Assembly: GCA_049687015.1 (NCBI GenBank)
Contig: JBAVIP010000050.1
Location: 1-64,000, forward strand
DNA from: Methylotenera_A sp049687015
GTDB lineage: Bacteria > Pseudomonadota > Gammaproteobacteria > Burkholderiales > Methylophilaceae
Length of the DNA: 64,000 nucleotides
Direction of reading: 5' to 3'
The position numbers and the translations under genes are program-made. Below the pieces are notes generated by a model, which worked only from the letters and a program-made list of their open reading frames with translations, was not told where the DNA came from and ran no database searches. Positions 17,798 through 26,465 of this stretch are shown here, piece after piece (position 1 is the stretch's first letter; each line of letters begins with the position of its first letter).

Positions 17798-19342
17798 TTA
17801 GAGCGTGGTACGGTGCATAAAGTCTTTAATGCGAATGCCCATCAACCATAGCGCTATAAAATAGGTAGCCGAACCCAATACCAGCAAGCCTGACAAATGA
17901 ATCAATTTCGGCATCAATTTATAGGCCATCCAAGCCGCATCACTGCCCGCCGCGAAATGTAAAGCTATCGCCATCGCAATAACTGCCAACGCTAGCTTAG
18001 CCATAAATAAGAACCAGCCCGCTTGTGGTTGATACACATTGGCTTGCCGCAGATAGTAATAAAGCAAACCAGCATTCATGCAAGCGCCCAGGCCGATGGA
18101 AAGGGCTAAGCCGGCGTGCTTTAAATTAAGCCCGAATACAAAAAGCAGGTTCATTAGCTGGGTAGCCGTAAGCGTAAAAATGGCGATTTTGACCGGCGTT
18201 TTAATGTTCTGGCGCGAATAAAATGCAGGTGCCAGCACCTTCACTAAAATCAAGCCCAATAAGCCCAAACTATAAGCCATAAGCGCTTGGCGCGTCATTT
18301 CGACATCGAGCGCGCTAAATTTTCCGTAATGAAATAAACCCGTCACCAATGGCACAGCCAGCACCGCGAGTGCCACCGCTGCTGGCAGCGCCAAAATCAA
18401 GGTGAGGCGCAAACCCCAGTCCAACAATTTTGAATATTCACCATCTGCTTTATCAGCAAAGCTTTTTGAAAGACTGGGCAACAAAATGGTACCTAGCGCT
18501 ACGCCCATGACGCCGGTTGGAAACTCCATGAGTCTATCGGCGTAATACAGCCACGAGACGCTGCCAGTTTGTAAAAATGAGGCAAAAATAGTATTAATTA
18601 ATAGAGAAATTTGTGCGATGGAAACGCCGAATACGGCAGGGCCCATCAGCTTTAGAATACGCCAAACGCCTTCGTCTTGCAGGTTTAAGCTGTAGCGCGG
18701 AATTAAGCCGATTTTGAGCAAATACGGTATCTGATACAGTAATTGCAACACGCCGCCCACAAACACCGCCCAGGCCAAAACTTTAATGGAATGATCAAAA
18801 TAAGGCGCAGCTAATAAAGCAGCGGCAATAAACGTTAAATTAAGCCAAACTGGTGTAAATGCTGGCACCGAAAAGTTACCGTAAGTGTTAAGCACGCCGC
18901 CTGCCAGCGACACCAATGAAATAAAAAATATGTAGGGAAACGTGATGCGGAGTAATTCAACAGTTAAATCAAACTTGGCTTTATCGGCAGCAAAACCAGG
19001 CGCACTAATCTGCACCACCCACGGCGCGGCGAGCATACCAACAATGGTTAGCACGACCAAAAATAAACCTAGCAAAGTCGCGACGTGATTAATGAGCGCA
19101 TGGGTTTCATCGTGCGTGCGCTGATTTTTGTATTCTGCCAGAATTGGCACGAAAGCCTGACTGAATGCGCCTTCTGCGGAAATTCTACGTAGCAAATTTG
19201 GGATTTTGAATGCCACAAAAAACGCGTCCGTCATCATGCCTGCACCGAAAATACGCGCAATAAGTGTATCGCGCACAAAACCTAAAATGCGCGAGATAAA
19301 CGTCATACTGCCGACTTTGGCTAAGGCGTTGAGTAAATTCAT
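17798..19342 (-). CDS. murJ: lipid II flippase MurJ
   Basis: Inner-membrane flippase that moves the peptidoglycan precursor lipid II to the periplasmic face (MviN family, MOP superfamily). The 514-residue protein has about 14 hydrophobic segments. The N-terminus is diagnostic: SRILGFVRDTLIARIFGAG, then DAFFVAFKIPNLLRRISAEG with AFSQAFVPILAEYK. It is the first gene of the minus-strand unit and is divergent from rpsT, with about 170 bases between them; murJ next to rpsT is a familiar proteobacterial arrangement. Confidence 0.97.
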   Translation of the reverse strand: MNLLNALAKVGSMTFISRILGFVRDTLIARIFGAGMMTDAFFVAFKIPNLLRRISAEGAFSQAFVPILAEYKNQRTHDETHALINHVATLLGLFLVVLTIVGMLAAPWVVQISAPGFAADKAKFDLTVELLRITFPYIFFISLVSLAGGVLNTYGNFSVPAFTPVWLNLTFIAAALLAAPYFDHSIKVLAWAVFVGGVLQLLYQIPYLLKIGLIPRYSLNLQDEGVWRILKLMGPAVFGVSIAQISLLINTIFASFLQTGSVSWLYYADRLMEFPTGVMGVALGTILLPSLSKSFADKADGEYSKLLDWGLRLTLILALPAAVALAVLAVPLVTGLFHYGKFSALDVEMTRQALMAYSLGLLGLILVKVLAPAFYSRQNIKTPVKIAIFTLTATQLMNLLFVFGLNLKHAGLALSIGLGACMNAGLLYYYLRQANVYQPQAGWFLFMAKLALAVIAMAIALHFAAGSDAAWMAYKLMPKLIHLSGLLVLGSATYFIALWLMGIRIKDFMHRTTL

Positions 19343-19440
19343 TAATTATCTGAATGAGTTAATTGAGCAACCGAGATTTTAGCACGCCGCAAGCGCTATT
19401 TTCAGCCAAGCTATTTTTAGTTTAAAGCTTGCAAATTTAC

Positions 19441-19469
19441 TTGCAAAAACATGCAAAAAACACTAATAT
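19441..19469 (+). promoter_or_regulatory. sigma-70 promoter of rpsT
   Basis: TTGCAA and TAATAT are separated by exactly 17 bases, 46 bases before the rpsT start codon. The -10 and -35 boxes each match the consensus at most positions, and the region is AT-rich. This is the best standard promoter seen near rpsT; transcription start was not tested. Confidence 0.65.
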
Positions 19470-19515
19470 ACGCGGCTTCGCATTAAACCCGATAAAGCAT
19501 TAGGATAAACAACAC

Positions 19516-19926
19516 ATGGCAAATACCGCACAAGCACGCAAACGCGCGCGTCAATCCGTTAAAGTAAACGCACACAACGCGTCATTGCGCTCAACTTTGC
19601 GTACTGCAATTAAAAAGGTAATTAAATCTATTGAAAGTGGCGACAAAGCTGCTGCGATGGCGACTTATCAAGAAAATGTGAGCGTGATTGATCGCATCGC
19701 GGATAAAAAAATCATTCATAAAAATAAGGCAGCTCGCCACAAAAGCCGTTTGACTGCTGCAATTAAAGCATTAAAGGGCGATGCTCCAGCAATGTTGGCT
19801 AAAAAAGCTGCACCAAAAGCGAAAGCAGCACCAAAAGCCAAGGCTGCATCAGCAAAAACTACTGCACCGAAAGCGAAAGCCGCAGCGAAACCTAAAGCAG
19901 ACGCAAAGCCAAAAGCTACTAAGTAA
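19516..19926 (+). CDS. rpsT: 30S ribosomal protein S20 with long Lys/Ala tail
   Basis: Primary 16S rRNA-binding protein of the small subunit. Residues 1-88 are a normal S20 (MANTAQARKRARQSVKVNAH, DKKIIHKNKAARHKSRL). The usual protein ends near 87 residues; this one continues to 136 with a tail of Lys, Ala and Pro repeats (PKAKA type) resembling histone H1 or AlgP tails. The frame is open without interruption and ends just before a strong terminator, so the tail is real rather than a frameshift. It is monocistronic, with its own promoter. Confidence 0.97.
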   Translation: MANTAQARKRARQSVKVNAHNASLRSTLRTAIKKVIKSIESGDKAAAMATYQENVSVIDRIADKKIIHKNKAARHKSRLTAAIKALKGDAPAMLAKKAAPKAKAAPKAKAASAKTTAPKAKAAAKPKADAKPKATK

Positions 19927-19938
19927 TTTGAATTCAAT

Positions 19939-19968
19939 AAAAAAGCCTCGCAGATGCGAGGCTTTTTT
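19939..19968. terminator. bidirectional intrinsic terminator, rpsT/purK
   Basis: A seven-base GC-rich stem (GCCTCGC at 19945-19951 with GCGAGGC at 19956-19962) and a 4-base loop are flanked by six A and six T. It works on paper in both directions, ending rpsT on the plus strand and purK on the minus strand. Confidence 0.93.
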
Positions 19969-19981
19969 ATTACCTAAATTT

Positions 19982-21172
19982 TTAGCTTTCACCAATATGT
20001 AGTTCGCTGCGCGCCACTAATGCTACATTTAGTACCGCTTTTGCATCTTTGCCAATCACTGTAAAGTGTCCCATTTTGCGGCCTTTGCGTGGTTCATGCT
20101 TGCCATACAGATGCAGCTTTAAATTGGCATGGCTGAGCGCCTTATCCCACGCGGGTTCCGTGGCATCATTCTGGACATCTTTTTTCGAACTTGCAAGCCA
20201 GCTATCGCCTAAAATATTCACCATCACGGCATTACTGTGCAATTGCGCGTCGCCCAGGGGCAAGCCCGCCGTCACGCGCACTTGCTGTTCAAATTGATTG
20301 GTCACGCAGGCATCAATCGTATAGTGGCCAGAGTTATGCGGACGCGGCGCGATTTCATTCACGAGTAGTTGATGTCCCACCACAAAAAACTCCACGCCCA
20401 GCACGCCTACGTAATCCAGCTTTTCTGCCAGTTTTTTTGCTAGCTCGCGTGCGTTGGCTTTAAGCACCTCGCTACAGCGCGCTGGTGCAATGCTGATATC
20501 AAGTATGCCATTTAAGTGGCTATTTTCCACAGTGGGGAATGTTGCAATATTACCTTGCGCATCACGTGCCAACACGACTGATACTTCCAAATCCAGCGGC
20601 AACATTTGCTCTAAAACGCAGGTCTCGTTTTTAAGCTCAGTAAACGCTTTTTGCGCCTCTGCTTGATTTTTTACGCGTGCCTGGCCTTTGCCATCATAAC
20701 CAAAACGCGCTACTTTCAATATCGCAGGATAAAGCGAACTAGCATCATTAGGTAAATCGCTTGCGCTGTTAATCACCGCAAATGGCGCGACTGGCAAGCC
20801 GGCATTTTTAATAAAGTTTTTTTCCAACACACGGTTTTGTGCAATCGCTACACTAGCCGCGCTGGGGCGTACTGTCACACTTTGTGCTAGTGTTTCTAAC
20901 GTTTTTGCAGGTACATTTTCAAACTCAGTTGTCACCGCTGCACAGGTTTGTGCCATTTGTTTTAAAGCAGCTGTGTCATCATAATTGGCACACAAATGTA
21001 CATCGGCAATCTTGCCTGCGGGGCTGTTCTTGTCCGGGTCTAACACGGTCACTTGATAGCCTAATTCATGCGCCGCAATCACAAAAAAACGGCCTAATTG
21101 ACCGCCACCTAACATGCCCAGCATAGCGGGTGCATTGATTGCCTGATTTAAGTCCACTTGTTTTGCACCCAT
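19982..21172 (-). CDS. purK: N5-carboxyaminoimidazole ribonucleotide synthase
   Basis: PurK uses ATP and bicarbonate to carboxylate aminoimidazole ribonucleotide in purine synthesis; PurE then moves the carboxyl group. The 396-residue ATP-grasp protein has the N-terminal nucleotide fold motif GMLGGGQLGRF, the central ATP-grasp region (LKVARFGYDGKGQ) and the catalytic NEIAPRPHNSGH motif. It lies 14 bases after purE on the same strand, the standard purEK order. A shared bidirectional terminator follows. Confidence 0.97.
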   Translation of the reverse strand: MGAKQVDLNQAINAPAMLGMLGGGQLGRFFVIAAHELGYQVTVLDPDKNSPAGKIADVHLCANYDDTAALKQMAQTCAAVTTEFENVPAKTLETLAQSVTVRPSAASVAIAQNRVLEKNFIKNAGLPVAPFAVINSASDLPNDASSLYPAILKVARFGYDGKGQARVKNQAEAQKAFTELKNETCVLEQMLPLDLEVSVVLARDAQGNIATFPTVENSHLNGILDISIAPARCSEVLKANARELAKKLAEKLDYVGVLGVEFFVVGHQLLVNEIAPRPHNSGHYTIDACVTNQFEQQVRVTAGLPLGDAQLHSNAVMVNILGDSWLASSKKDVQNDATEPAWDKALSHANLKLHLYGKHEPRKGRKMGHFTVIGKDAKAVLNVALVARSELHIGES

Positions 21173-21186
21173 CCTGAAATCTCTTT

Positions 21187-21681
21187 CTACGGCTTTTCGC
21201 TTAAAGTCATGTTTGTTACTTTTTCGCTTTGCTTAGTGCGGAATTCTGTCAGTTTTTTAGCTAAGCCAGCATCATGATTCGCCAGAATAGACACCGCAAA
21301 TAGCCCAGCATTAGCAGCTCCCGCCTCACCAATAGCAAACGTCGCCACAGGAATGCCTTTAGGCATTTGCACGATAGAAAGCAATGAATCCTGGCCTTGC
21401 AAGTGCTTAGAAGGCACTGGCACACCCAGTACCGGCAACGTAGTTTTAGCCGCCACCATCCCTGGCAAATGCGCGGCGCCACCTGCGCCAGCAATGATAA
21501 TTTGATAGCCTTCATTGGCTGCATTTTCCGCAAACTGAAACATCAAATCAGGCGTTCGGTGCGCCGAAACCACTTTGGCTTCATACGCTACGCCAAAATC
21601 CGCCAACATTTGCGCGGCATTTTTCATCACCGGCCAATCGCTATCAGAGCCCATAATAATGGCTACTAATGGTTTGTTCAT
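21187..21681 (-). CDS. purE: 5-(carboxyamino)imidazole ribonucleotide mutase
   Basis: PurE class I mutase, partner of PurK in purine synthesis. The 164-residue protein contains VAIIMGSDSDWPVMKNA, the SAHRTP substrate loop and AGAGGAAHLPGMVA. The frame extends 38 codons upstream, but that part reads through low-complexity repeat-like DNA (Ser-Glu-Arg repeats) and is not conserved, so the ATG at 21681 with upstream CAGGG was chosen. It is separated by about 120 bases from proB, so a separate promoter is possible. Confidence 0.96.
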   Translation of the reverse strand: MNKPLVAIIMGSDSDWPVMKNAAQMLADFGVAYEAKVVSAHRTPDLMFQFAENAANEGYQIIIAGAGGAAHLPGMVAAKTTLPVLGVPVPSKHLQGQDSLLSIVQMPKGIPVATFAIGEAGAANAGLFAVSILANHDAGLAKKLTEFRTKQSEKVTNMTLSEKP

Positions 21682-21802
21682 CCCTGTATTCTCACTAAAA
21701 GTACTCACTTTAAATTTTCTTAAATAATTATTAGATTGTGGTTTCGGCCGTTCGCTACGCTCACTTAACCTAAAGGTTAGCCTACACCGCAACACCCTAT
21801 CT

Positions 21803-22936
21803 CTAAAGGAAATCTGCTACAGCAATCATGTTATCCCTATGAATCAGTTCGGATTCTTCCACATAACCCAAAACTTTCTCAATCTCGCTGCTGGCTTTAC
21901 GCATAATCCGTGCGGTTTCCAGCGAATTATAATTCACTATGCCACGCGCGACTTCTACGCCAGATTCATTCACACAAGCCACCACATCGCCACGTTCAAA
22001 GCTACCCTGCACCTCAGTCACACCTATCGGCAACAAACTTTTACCCTCGGTTTTTAGCACTTTTACCGCACCGGCATCCAATACCAGCTTGCCGCCCAGG
22101 CGTAAGTGATCTGCTAACCACTGTTTTTTGGCGAGTATTTTAATTTGTGTGGCTTGCAAGTGCGTGCCTATTGCCTCGCCTGCATTCAAACGTATTAACA
22201 CATCTTTTTCTCGACCCGATGCAATCACGGTATGCGCACCACTACTGGCGGCGCGCTTAGCAGCGAGTATTTTGGTAAGCATGCCGCCGGTACCGACATT
22301 GCTGCCTGCGCCGCCCGCCATCTGTTCTAATTCCAAATTGCCTGCGGTTTCAAAATTGATAAATTTCGCATGCTTATCTTTGCGCGGATCTGCTGAATAC
22401 AGGCCTTGCTGATCGGTTAAAATCACCAAGGCATCCGCTTCAATCAAATTAGCCACCAGCGCGGCCAAGGTGTCGTTATCGCCAAAGCGGATTTCCTCTG
22501 TCACCACCGTATCATTCTCGTTAATAATCGGAATCACGTTTAAATCGAGCAGCGTTTTGAGGGTGCTGCGGGCATTCAAATAACGTTTCCTATCGGCCAG
22601 ATCTTCGTGGGTAAGCAGTATCTGCGCGGTATGCAGGCCATGTTCGGCAAAGCAACTTTCGTACATTTGCACCAAACCCATTTGGCCCACCGCTGCCGCG
22701 GCTTGCAATTCATTCACTTCCACTGGGCGTTTTTTCCAGCCCAAGCGTTGCATACCTTCTGCCACCGCGCCGCTGGAAACCAGCGCAATTTGTTTGCCCT
22801 GTTTCACAAGCTGGCTAATCTGCGCCGCCCAAGCAGCTATCGCTGTTCTATCTAGCCCCTCGCCGTTATTGGTAACTAAGCTGGAGCCGACTTTAACAAT
22901 CAATTTTGTACTGTTAGTGAGTAATGACTTGCTCAT
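21803..22936 (-). CDS. proB: glutamate 5-kinase
   Basis: First enzyme of proline synthesis; phosphorylates glutamate in the cytoplasm. Kinase motifs are clear: KLIVKVGSSLVTN, ALVSSGAVAEGM, NENDTV and DNDTLAALVA, GTGGMLTKI. Residues from about 280 to the end form a PUA domain, usual for proteobacterial ProB. The frame is open 11 codons further upstream, but the ATG at 22936 starts just before the conserved kinase fold. It overlaps the 3' end of obgE by 23 bases, so the two are one unit. Confidence 0.96.
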   Translation of the reverse strand: MSKSLLTNSTKLIVKVGSSLVTNNGEGLDRTAIAAWAAQISQLVKQGKQIALVSSGAVAEGMQRLGWKKRPVEVNELQAAAAVGQMGLVQMYESCFAEHGLHTAQILLTHEDLADRKRYLNARSTLKTLLDLNVIPIINENDTVVTEEIRFGDNDTLAALVANLIEADALVILTDQQGLYSADPRKDKHAKFINFETAGNLELEQMAGGAGSNVGTGGMLTKILAAKRAASSGAHTVIASGREKDVLIRLNAGEAIGTHLQATQIKILAKKQWLADHLRLGGKLVLDAGAVKVLKTEGKSLLPIGVTEVQGSFERGDVVACVNESGVEVARGIVNYNSLETARIMRKASSEIEKVLGYVEESELIHRDNMIAVADFL

Positions 22937-23984
22937 GTTTATGTTCGTGTTTATTTTCAGGCGCCTCAAGCGCGGCTGCTTTTACTTCATCCAAATATTC
23001 CATGATAGCGTATGTGAGCTCTTTGCAGCCTACGCCACTGATGGCGGAAATCGCAAAAACGCGGCCTTCCCAGCCATACGCTTTTACAAAATCCGCAACC
23101 ACTTGTTTGGCATCCTGCACCAGATCTATTTTATTCAATACCAGCCAGCGCGGCTTGTTGTATAGCTCTTCGTCATATTTTTTAAGCTCGTTCACAATCG
23201 CCTTGGCCTCGGCCACAGGGTCAGTCGCCTCGTCAAACGGCGCAATATCTACCAAATGTAATAACAATGAAGTGCGCGATAAGTGGCGTAAAAACTGGTG
23301 TCCAAGCCCCGCGCCTTCTGCTGCGCCTTCAATCAAGCCAGGCACATCGGCAATTACAAAGCTGCGATTAGTATCCACGCGCACCACGCCTAAATTAGGG
23401 TGCAGTGTGGTAAAAGGGTAATCCGCCACTTTTGGTTTTGCGGCAGAAACGGAGCGTATAAATGTCGATTTACCTGCATTAGGCATGCCGAGCAAACCCA
23501 CATCCGCTAACACTTTAAGCTCCATATAAAGCTCAAATTCTTCGCCTGGCTCGCCTTTTGTGCACTGACGTGGCGCGCGGTTTATTGATGATTTAAAATG
23601 CACATTGCCCAAGCCGTTGTTACCGCCTTTGGCCAACAACACTTTTTGACCATGCTCTGCCAAGTCAACAATCATGCGCTCTGTAGCCTTATCGGAAATC
23701 ACTGTACCGACCGGTACGCGCAAAATCATGTCTTCGCCTTTTGCACCGTAACATTCTGCTCCGCGACCATTTTCACCGCGCTGCGCACGGAAGGTACGTG
23801 TATAGCGATAATCTACCAGCGTGTTGATATTGCGGTCTGCAATTGCATAGATTGAACCGCCTTTACCGCCGTCGCCGCCATTGGGACCGCCCATTGGTTC
23901 GTACTTCTCGCGGCGGAACGTAGCAACGCCGTTACCGCCATCGCCGGCATATACCTTAATCGTTGCTTCATCAATAAATTTCAT
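22914..23984 (-). CDS. obgE: Obg family GTPase
   Basis: Essential GTPase bound to the 50S ribosomal subunit, involved in assembly and stress responses. The 356-residue protein has the glycine-rich Obg fold (about 1-158: GGNGVATFRREKYEPMGGPN), the G1 motif NAGKST, G3 DVPGLIEGA and G4 NKID. The C-terminus is His-rich (HEHKHEQ), a variable region in the family. It follows rplU-rpmA in the classic order, but a terminator between rpmA and obgE implies its own promoter or read-through. Confidence 0.97.
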   Translation of the reverse strand: MKFIDEATIKVYAGDGGNGVATFRREKYEPMGGPNGGDGGKGGSIYAIADRNINTLVDYRYTRTFRAQRGENGRGAECYGAKGEDMILRVPVGTVISDKATERMIVDLAEHGQKVLLAKGGNNGLGNVHFKSSINRAPRQCTKGEPGEEFELYMELKVLADVGLLGMPNAGKSTFIRSVSAAKPKVADYPFTTLHPNLGVVRVDTNRSFVIADVPGLIEGAAEGAGLGHQFLRHLSRTSLLLHLVDIAPFDEATDPVAEAKAIVNELKKYDEELYNKPRWLVLNKIDLVQDAKQVVADFVKAYGWEGRVFAISAISGVGCKELTYAIMEYLDEVKAAALEAPENKHEHKHEQVITH

Positions 23985-24002
23985 GTGTAGAGTGTACCAA
24001 AT

Positions 24003-24031
24003 AAAAAAGCCCCATCAAACGATGAGGCTTT
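24003..24031 (-). terminator. intrinsic terminator after rpmA
   Basis: On the minus strand AAAGCCTCATC pairs with GATGGGGCTTT across a 4-base loop with one T-G wobble, followed by a run of T. It lies between rpmA and obgE and should end the rplU-rpmA transcript at least partly. Confidence 0.8.
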
Positions 24032-24047
24032 GTTAATTCAAAAAACC

Positions 24048-24305
24048 TTAAACTGCAACAATACTTACGGTGTGGCGTTTTAGCGCGCCTTTAATCGCAA
24101 AAGTCACTTTACCGTCAATTTTTGCAAACAATGTATGGTCTTTGCCCATACCTACGTTTTCACCAGCGTGCATTTTGGTACCGCGTTGACGCACGATAAT
24201 ACTGCCTGCAGAAACCACTGTTTCGCCAAAAGCTTTAACGCCTAAGCGTTGTGAGTGTGAATCGCGACCGTTACGTGAACTACCGCCTGCTTTTTTGTGT
24301 GCCAT
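24048..24305 (-). CDS. rpmA: 50S ribosomal protein L27
   Basis: L27 sits at the peptidyl-transferase centre of the large subunit. The 85-residue protein begins MAHKKAGGSSRNGRDSHSQR, the conserved N-terminus, with no cleaved extension of the Firmicute type. It is 46 bases downstream of rplU and they form one operon. A terminator follows at 24003-24031. Confidence 0.98.
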   Translation of the reverse strand: MAHKKAGGSSRNGRDSHSQRLGVKAFGETVVSAGSIIVRQRGTKMHAGENVGMGKDHTLFAKIDGKVTFAIKGALKRHTVSIVAV

Positions 24306-24351
24306 GATCTATTCCTTATCTTTAATACTATTAGCTTTAAGTCTAATTCAA

Positions 24352-24717
24352 TTATTCTGCAGCTTTTACGGCTTTCGCTTTTGCTGGTTTAGCAGCAGCT
24401 TGTCCTGCAGCCAAAATTTCGCCAATTTGAATTTCAGTATAGCTTTGGCGATGGCCTTGCGTTTTACGGTAATGCTTACGGCGGCGGAATTTGAAAATCA
24501 TCACTTTATCAGCGCGACCATGTGAAAGCACCGTAGCATTTACTGTGGCGCCAGCAATCAGAGGCGCGCCAATGGTTGTGTTGTCGCCATCAGTAATCAT
24601 CAATACTTTATCGATCACCACTTTGCTGCCAACATCGCCAGCCAGCTTCTCAATTTTTAGTTTCTCACCAGCGGCTACTTTATATTGTTTGCCACCTGTT
24701 TTAATTACTGCGTACAT
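24352..24717 (-). CDS. rplU: 50S ribosomal protein L21 with Lys/Ala tail
   Basis: Large-subunit protein contacting 23S rRNA. The first 103 residues are ordinary L21 (MYAVIKTGGKQYKV, FKFRRRKHYRKTQGHRQ, YTEIQIGEI). The protein then runs on to 121 residues with an Ala/Lys-rich tail (AKPAKAKAVKAAE) absent from the 103-residue E. coli protein. This parallels the longer tail on S20 in the same window. First gene of rplU-rpmA, with a promoter at 24756-24783. Confidence 0.97.
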   Translation of the reverse strand: MYAVIKTGGKQYKVAAGEKLKIEKLAGDVGSKVVIDKVLMITDGDNTTIGAPLIAGATVNATVLSHGRADKVMIFKFRRRKHYRKTQGHRQSYTEIQIGEILAAGQAAAKPAKAKAVKAAE

Positions 24718-24755
24718 GTTTTTGCCTGACTTCTACACGTTCAAATGAATCGCGC

Positions 24756-24783
24756 ATTATACGTAAATTTATTGCATTAGCAA
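24756..24783 (-). promoter_or_regulatory. sigma-70 promoter of rplU-rpmA
   Basis: On the minus strand TTGCTA is followed after 16 bases by a consensus TATAAT, about 40 bases before the rplU start. The -10 box is perfect and the -35 box matches four of six positions. Confidence 0.6.
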
Positions 24784-24897
24784 ACTAGAAAATGGTCTTT
24801 TGAGTAAAATAATGTCTATTTCGAGCTGGCATACAGCCTTGTTGCTTGCCATGCTAAAATAATATCTAATTTTAAATCATATTTTAGTCCAATTAAC

Positions 24898-25890
24898 GTG
24901 ACACCTAACTCAACTCACAATCTAGCCGAAAACCCAATTCATTCATGTATCGCGGACGAAATGCGCTTAGTCGATGGCGTCATCCGAAAATCCCTGTATT
25001 CTGATGTCACCCTAGTTAACCAAGTCGCCGAATATATTGTCAACAGCGGCGGCAAGCGCCTGCGGCCAGCCTTGGTGCTGCTTTCTGCCGGCTTGTTTGG
25101 CAACATTTCAGCCCATCACCTGCAGCTTGCAGCCATTGTTGAGTTTATTCATACCGCCACTTTATTGCACGACGACGTAGTAGATGACTCTTCTCTGCGC
25201 CGCGGTCAGCAAACCGCCAACGCCCTGTTTGGCAATGCTGCCAGTGTTTTGGTAGGTGATTTTGTTTATTCACGCTCCTTCCAGATGATGGTGACAATCG
25301 GCAATATGCGCGTGATGGAGGTGCTGGCACAAGCCACCAATGTGATTGCGGAAGGCGAAGTATTACAGTTACTTAATGTGCACAATGCGGATATTTCAGA
25401 TGAAGCGTATCTGCAGGTCATCCGCTACAAAACCGCCAAGTTATTTGAGGCCGCAACACGCTTAGGCGCCATTATTTCAAACGCCTCTGCCACAGATGAA
25501 GGCGCACTCGCAGTTTACGGCATGCACTTGGGTACCGCCTTCCAGTTAATTGATGACGTGCTGGATTTAAGTGGCAACAGCCAAGACATCGGTAAAAATC
25601 TGGGGGATGACTTGGCGGAGGGAAAACCTACACTGCCTTTGCTTTACGCCATGCGCAATAGTGACGCTGCACAAAGCGGCATGATACGTAATGCTATTGA
25701 AAATGGTGGTTTAAATAATTTGCCGCAAGTCATTGAGGCAGTAAAAAATTCCGGTGCATTAGCGCATGTAAAAAAAGTGGCCGAGGTTGAAGCTAGTATT
25801 AGCTGCGCGGCCATTACCCATTTTCCTGAAAGCAAATACAAACAAGCGCTGATTGCTTTAGCTGAGTTTGCGGTTAAGCGGGACTTTTAG
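24898..25890 (+). CDS. ispB: polyprenyl (octaprenyl) diphosphate synthase
   Basis: Long-chain trans-prenyl synthase that makes the quinone side chain from farnesyl diphosphate and IPP. The protein (330 residues from the GTG) has both aspartate-rich motifs, LLHDDVVDDSSLRRG and FQLIDDVLD, plus GGKRLRPALVLL and the late GKNLGDDLAEGKPTLPL. Product length (C40 or other) cannot be read from sequence. The GTG start has no good ribosome-binding site; the ATG at 24961 would remove 21 residues and is an alternative. Divergent from rplU, the usual arrangement. Confidence 0.94.
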   Translation: MTPNSTHNLAENPIHSCIADEMRLVDGVIRKSLYSDVTLVNQVAEYIVNSGGKRLRPALVLLSAGLFGNISAHHLQLAAIVEFIHTATLLHDDVVDDSSLRRGQQTANALFGNAASVLVGDFVYSRSFQMMVTIGNMRVMEVLAQATNVIAEGEVLQLLNVHNADISDEAYLQVIRYKTAKLFEAATRLGAIISNASATDEGALAVYGMHLGTAFQLIDDVLDLSGNSQDIGKNLGDDLAEGKPTLPLLYAMRNSDAAQSGMIRNAIENGGLNNLPQVIEAVKNSGALAHVKKVAEVEASISCAAITHFPESKYKQALIALAEFAVKRDF

Positions 25891-25904
25891 TTAGACGAAT
25901 CCTT

Positions 25905-26309
25905 CTAATTCAACGTAATCGGCTCGCCGCTATCCGCATGGTAGTAACTCAAATGTGCGCAATCACTGGTGCCGCTGGTTAAGCTACCATCGAACAAAGA
26001 TTTACCTTCCACATCCACTACCGCGTAGCCATTGTGGTACAGAGTTACCTCTGCCAATTTTGGCGCTAATTTTGATGATAGCTTTGCGGCATTTATTTTG
26101 CCTTTTTCACGCATGGCAAAACTGATGCAGGTTTCATCCTCATCTTCGCCATAAACTTCCCAATCGTTTTCACCGGTAAGCTGAGCCAGCCAGCCTGGCA
26201 AATCAACCTCCACGCGGCAAATAACCGGCTCATCCCAAGCAGGATGGCTAAAATTACTCAACTCAATCAAGTCGTTTACATTCATTTGCGGTTCATTTTG
26301 GTCAGTCAT
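25905..26309 (-). CDS. unrecognised acidic cytoplasmic protein
   Basis: A 134-residue protein that I do not recognise. It has no signal peptide or membrane segment, and is acidic (for example GEDEDET). The sequence looks like a single alpha/beta domain: VICRVEVDLPGW, WEVYGEDEDETCISFAMREKGK, VTLYHNGYAVVDVEGKSLFDG. Codon use and base content resemble the neighbours. It is a lone minus-strand gene between ispB and pilD. An Ala/Lys-rich stretch (INAAKLSSKLAPKLAE) suggests one helix. No function is proposed. Confidence 0.7.
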   Translation of the reverse strand: MTDQNEPQMNVNDLIELSNFSHPAWDEPVICRVEVDLPGWLAQLTGENDWEVYGEDEDETCISFAMREKGKINAAKLSSKLAPKLAEVTLYHNGYAVVDVEGKSLFDGSLTSGTSDCAHLSYYHADSGEPITLN

Positions 26310-26465
26310 TTTGGTTCCTTTACGCTTACAACATCATAGACATCTTTAAAATGGTGTTTGTTTACTTTTTTTCAAGCAATTTTTACGCCATATCGAATAC
26401 TAAAGTTGCACACTTTTACTAACGATGACATGATTACATTAGTTTACATAACTTTTAGGCTCAAT

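Noticed and set aside
21682..21795. N-terminal extension of PurE with Ser-Glu-Arg repeats
   Set aside because: Not part of the family; the DNA is repeat-like and a proper ATG lies just before the conserved PurE start.
24830..24860. A TGGCA/TTGC sigma-54-like promoter before ispB
   Set aside because: The spacing between the GG and GC elements is wrong for sigma-54.
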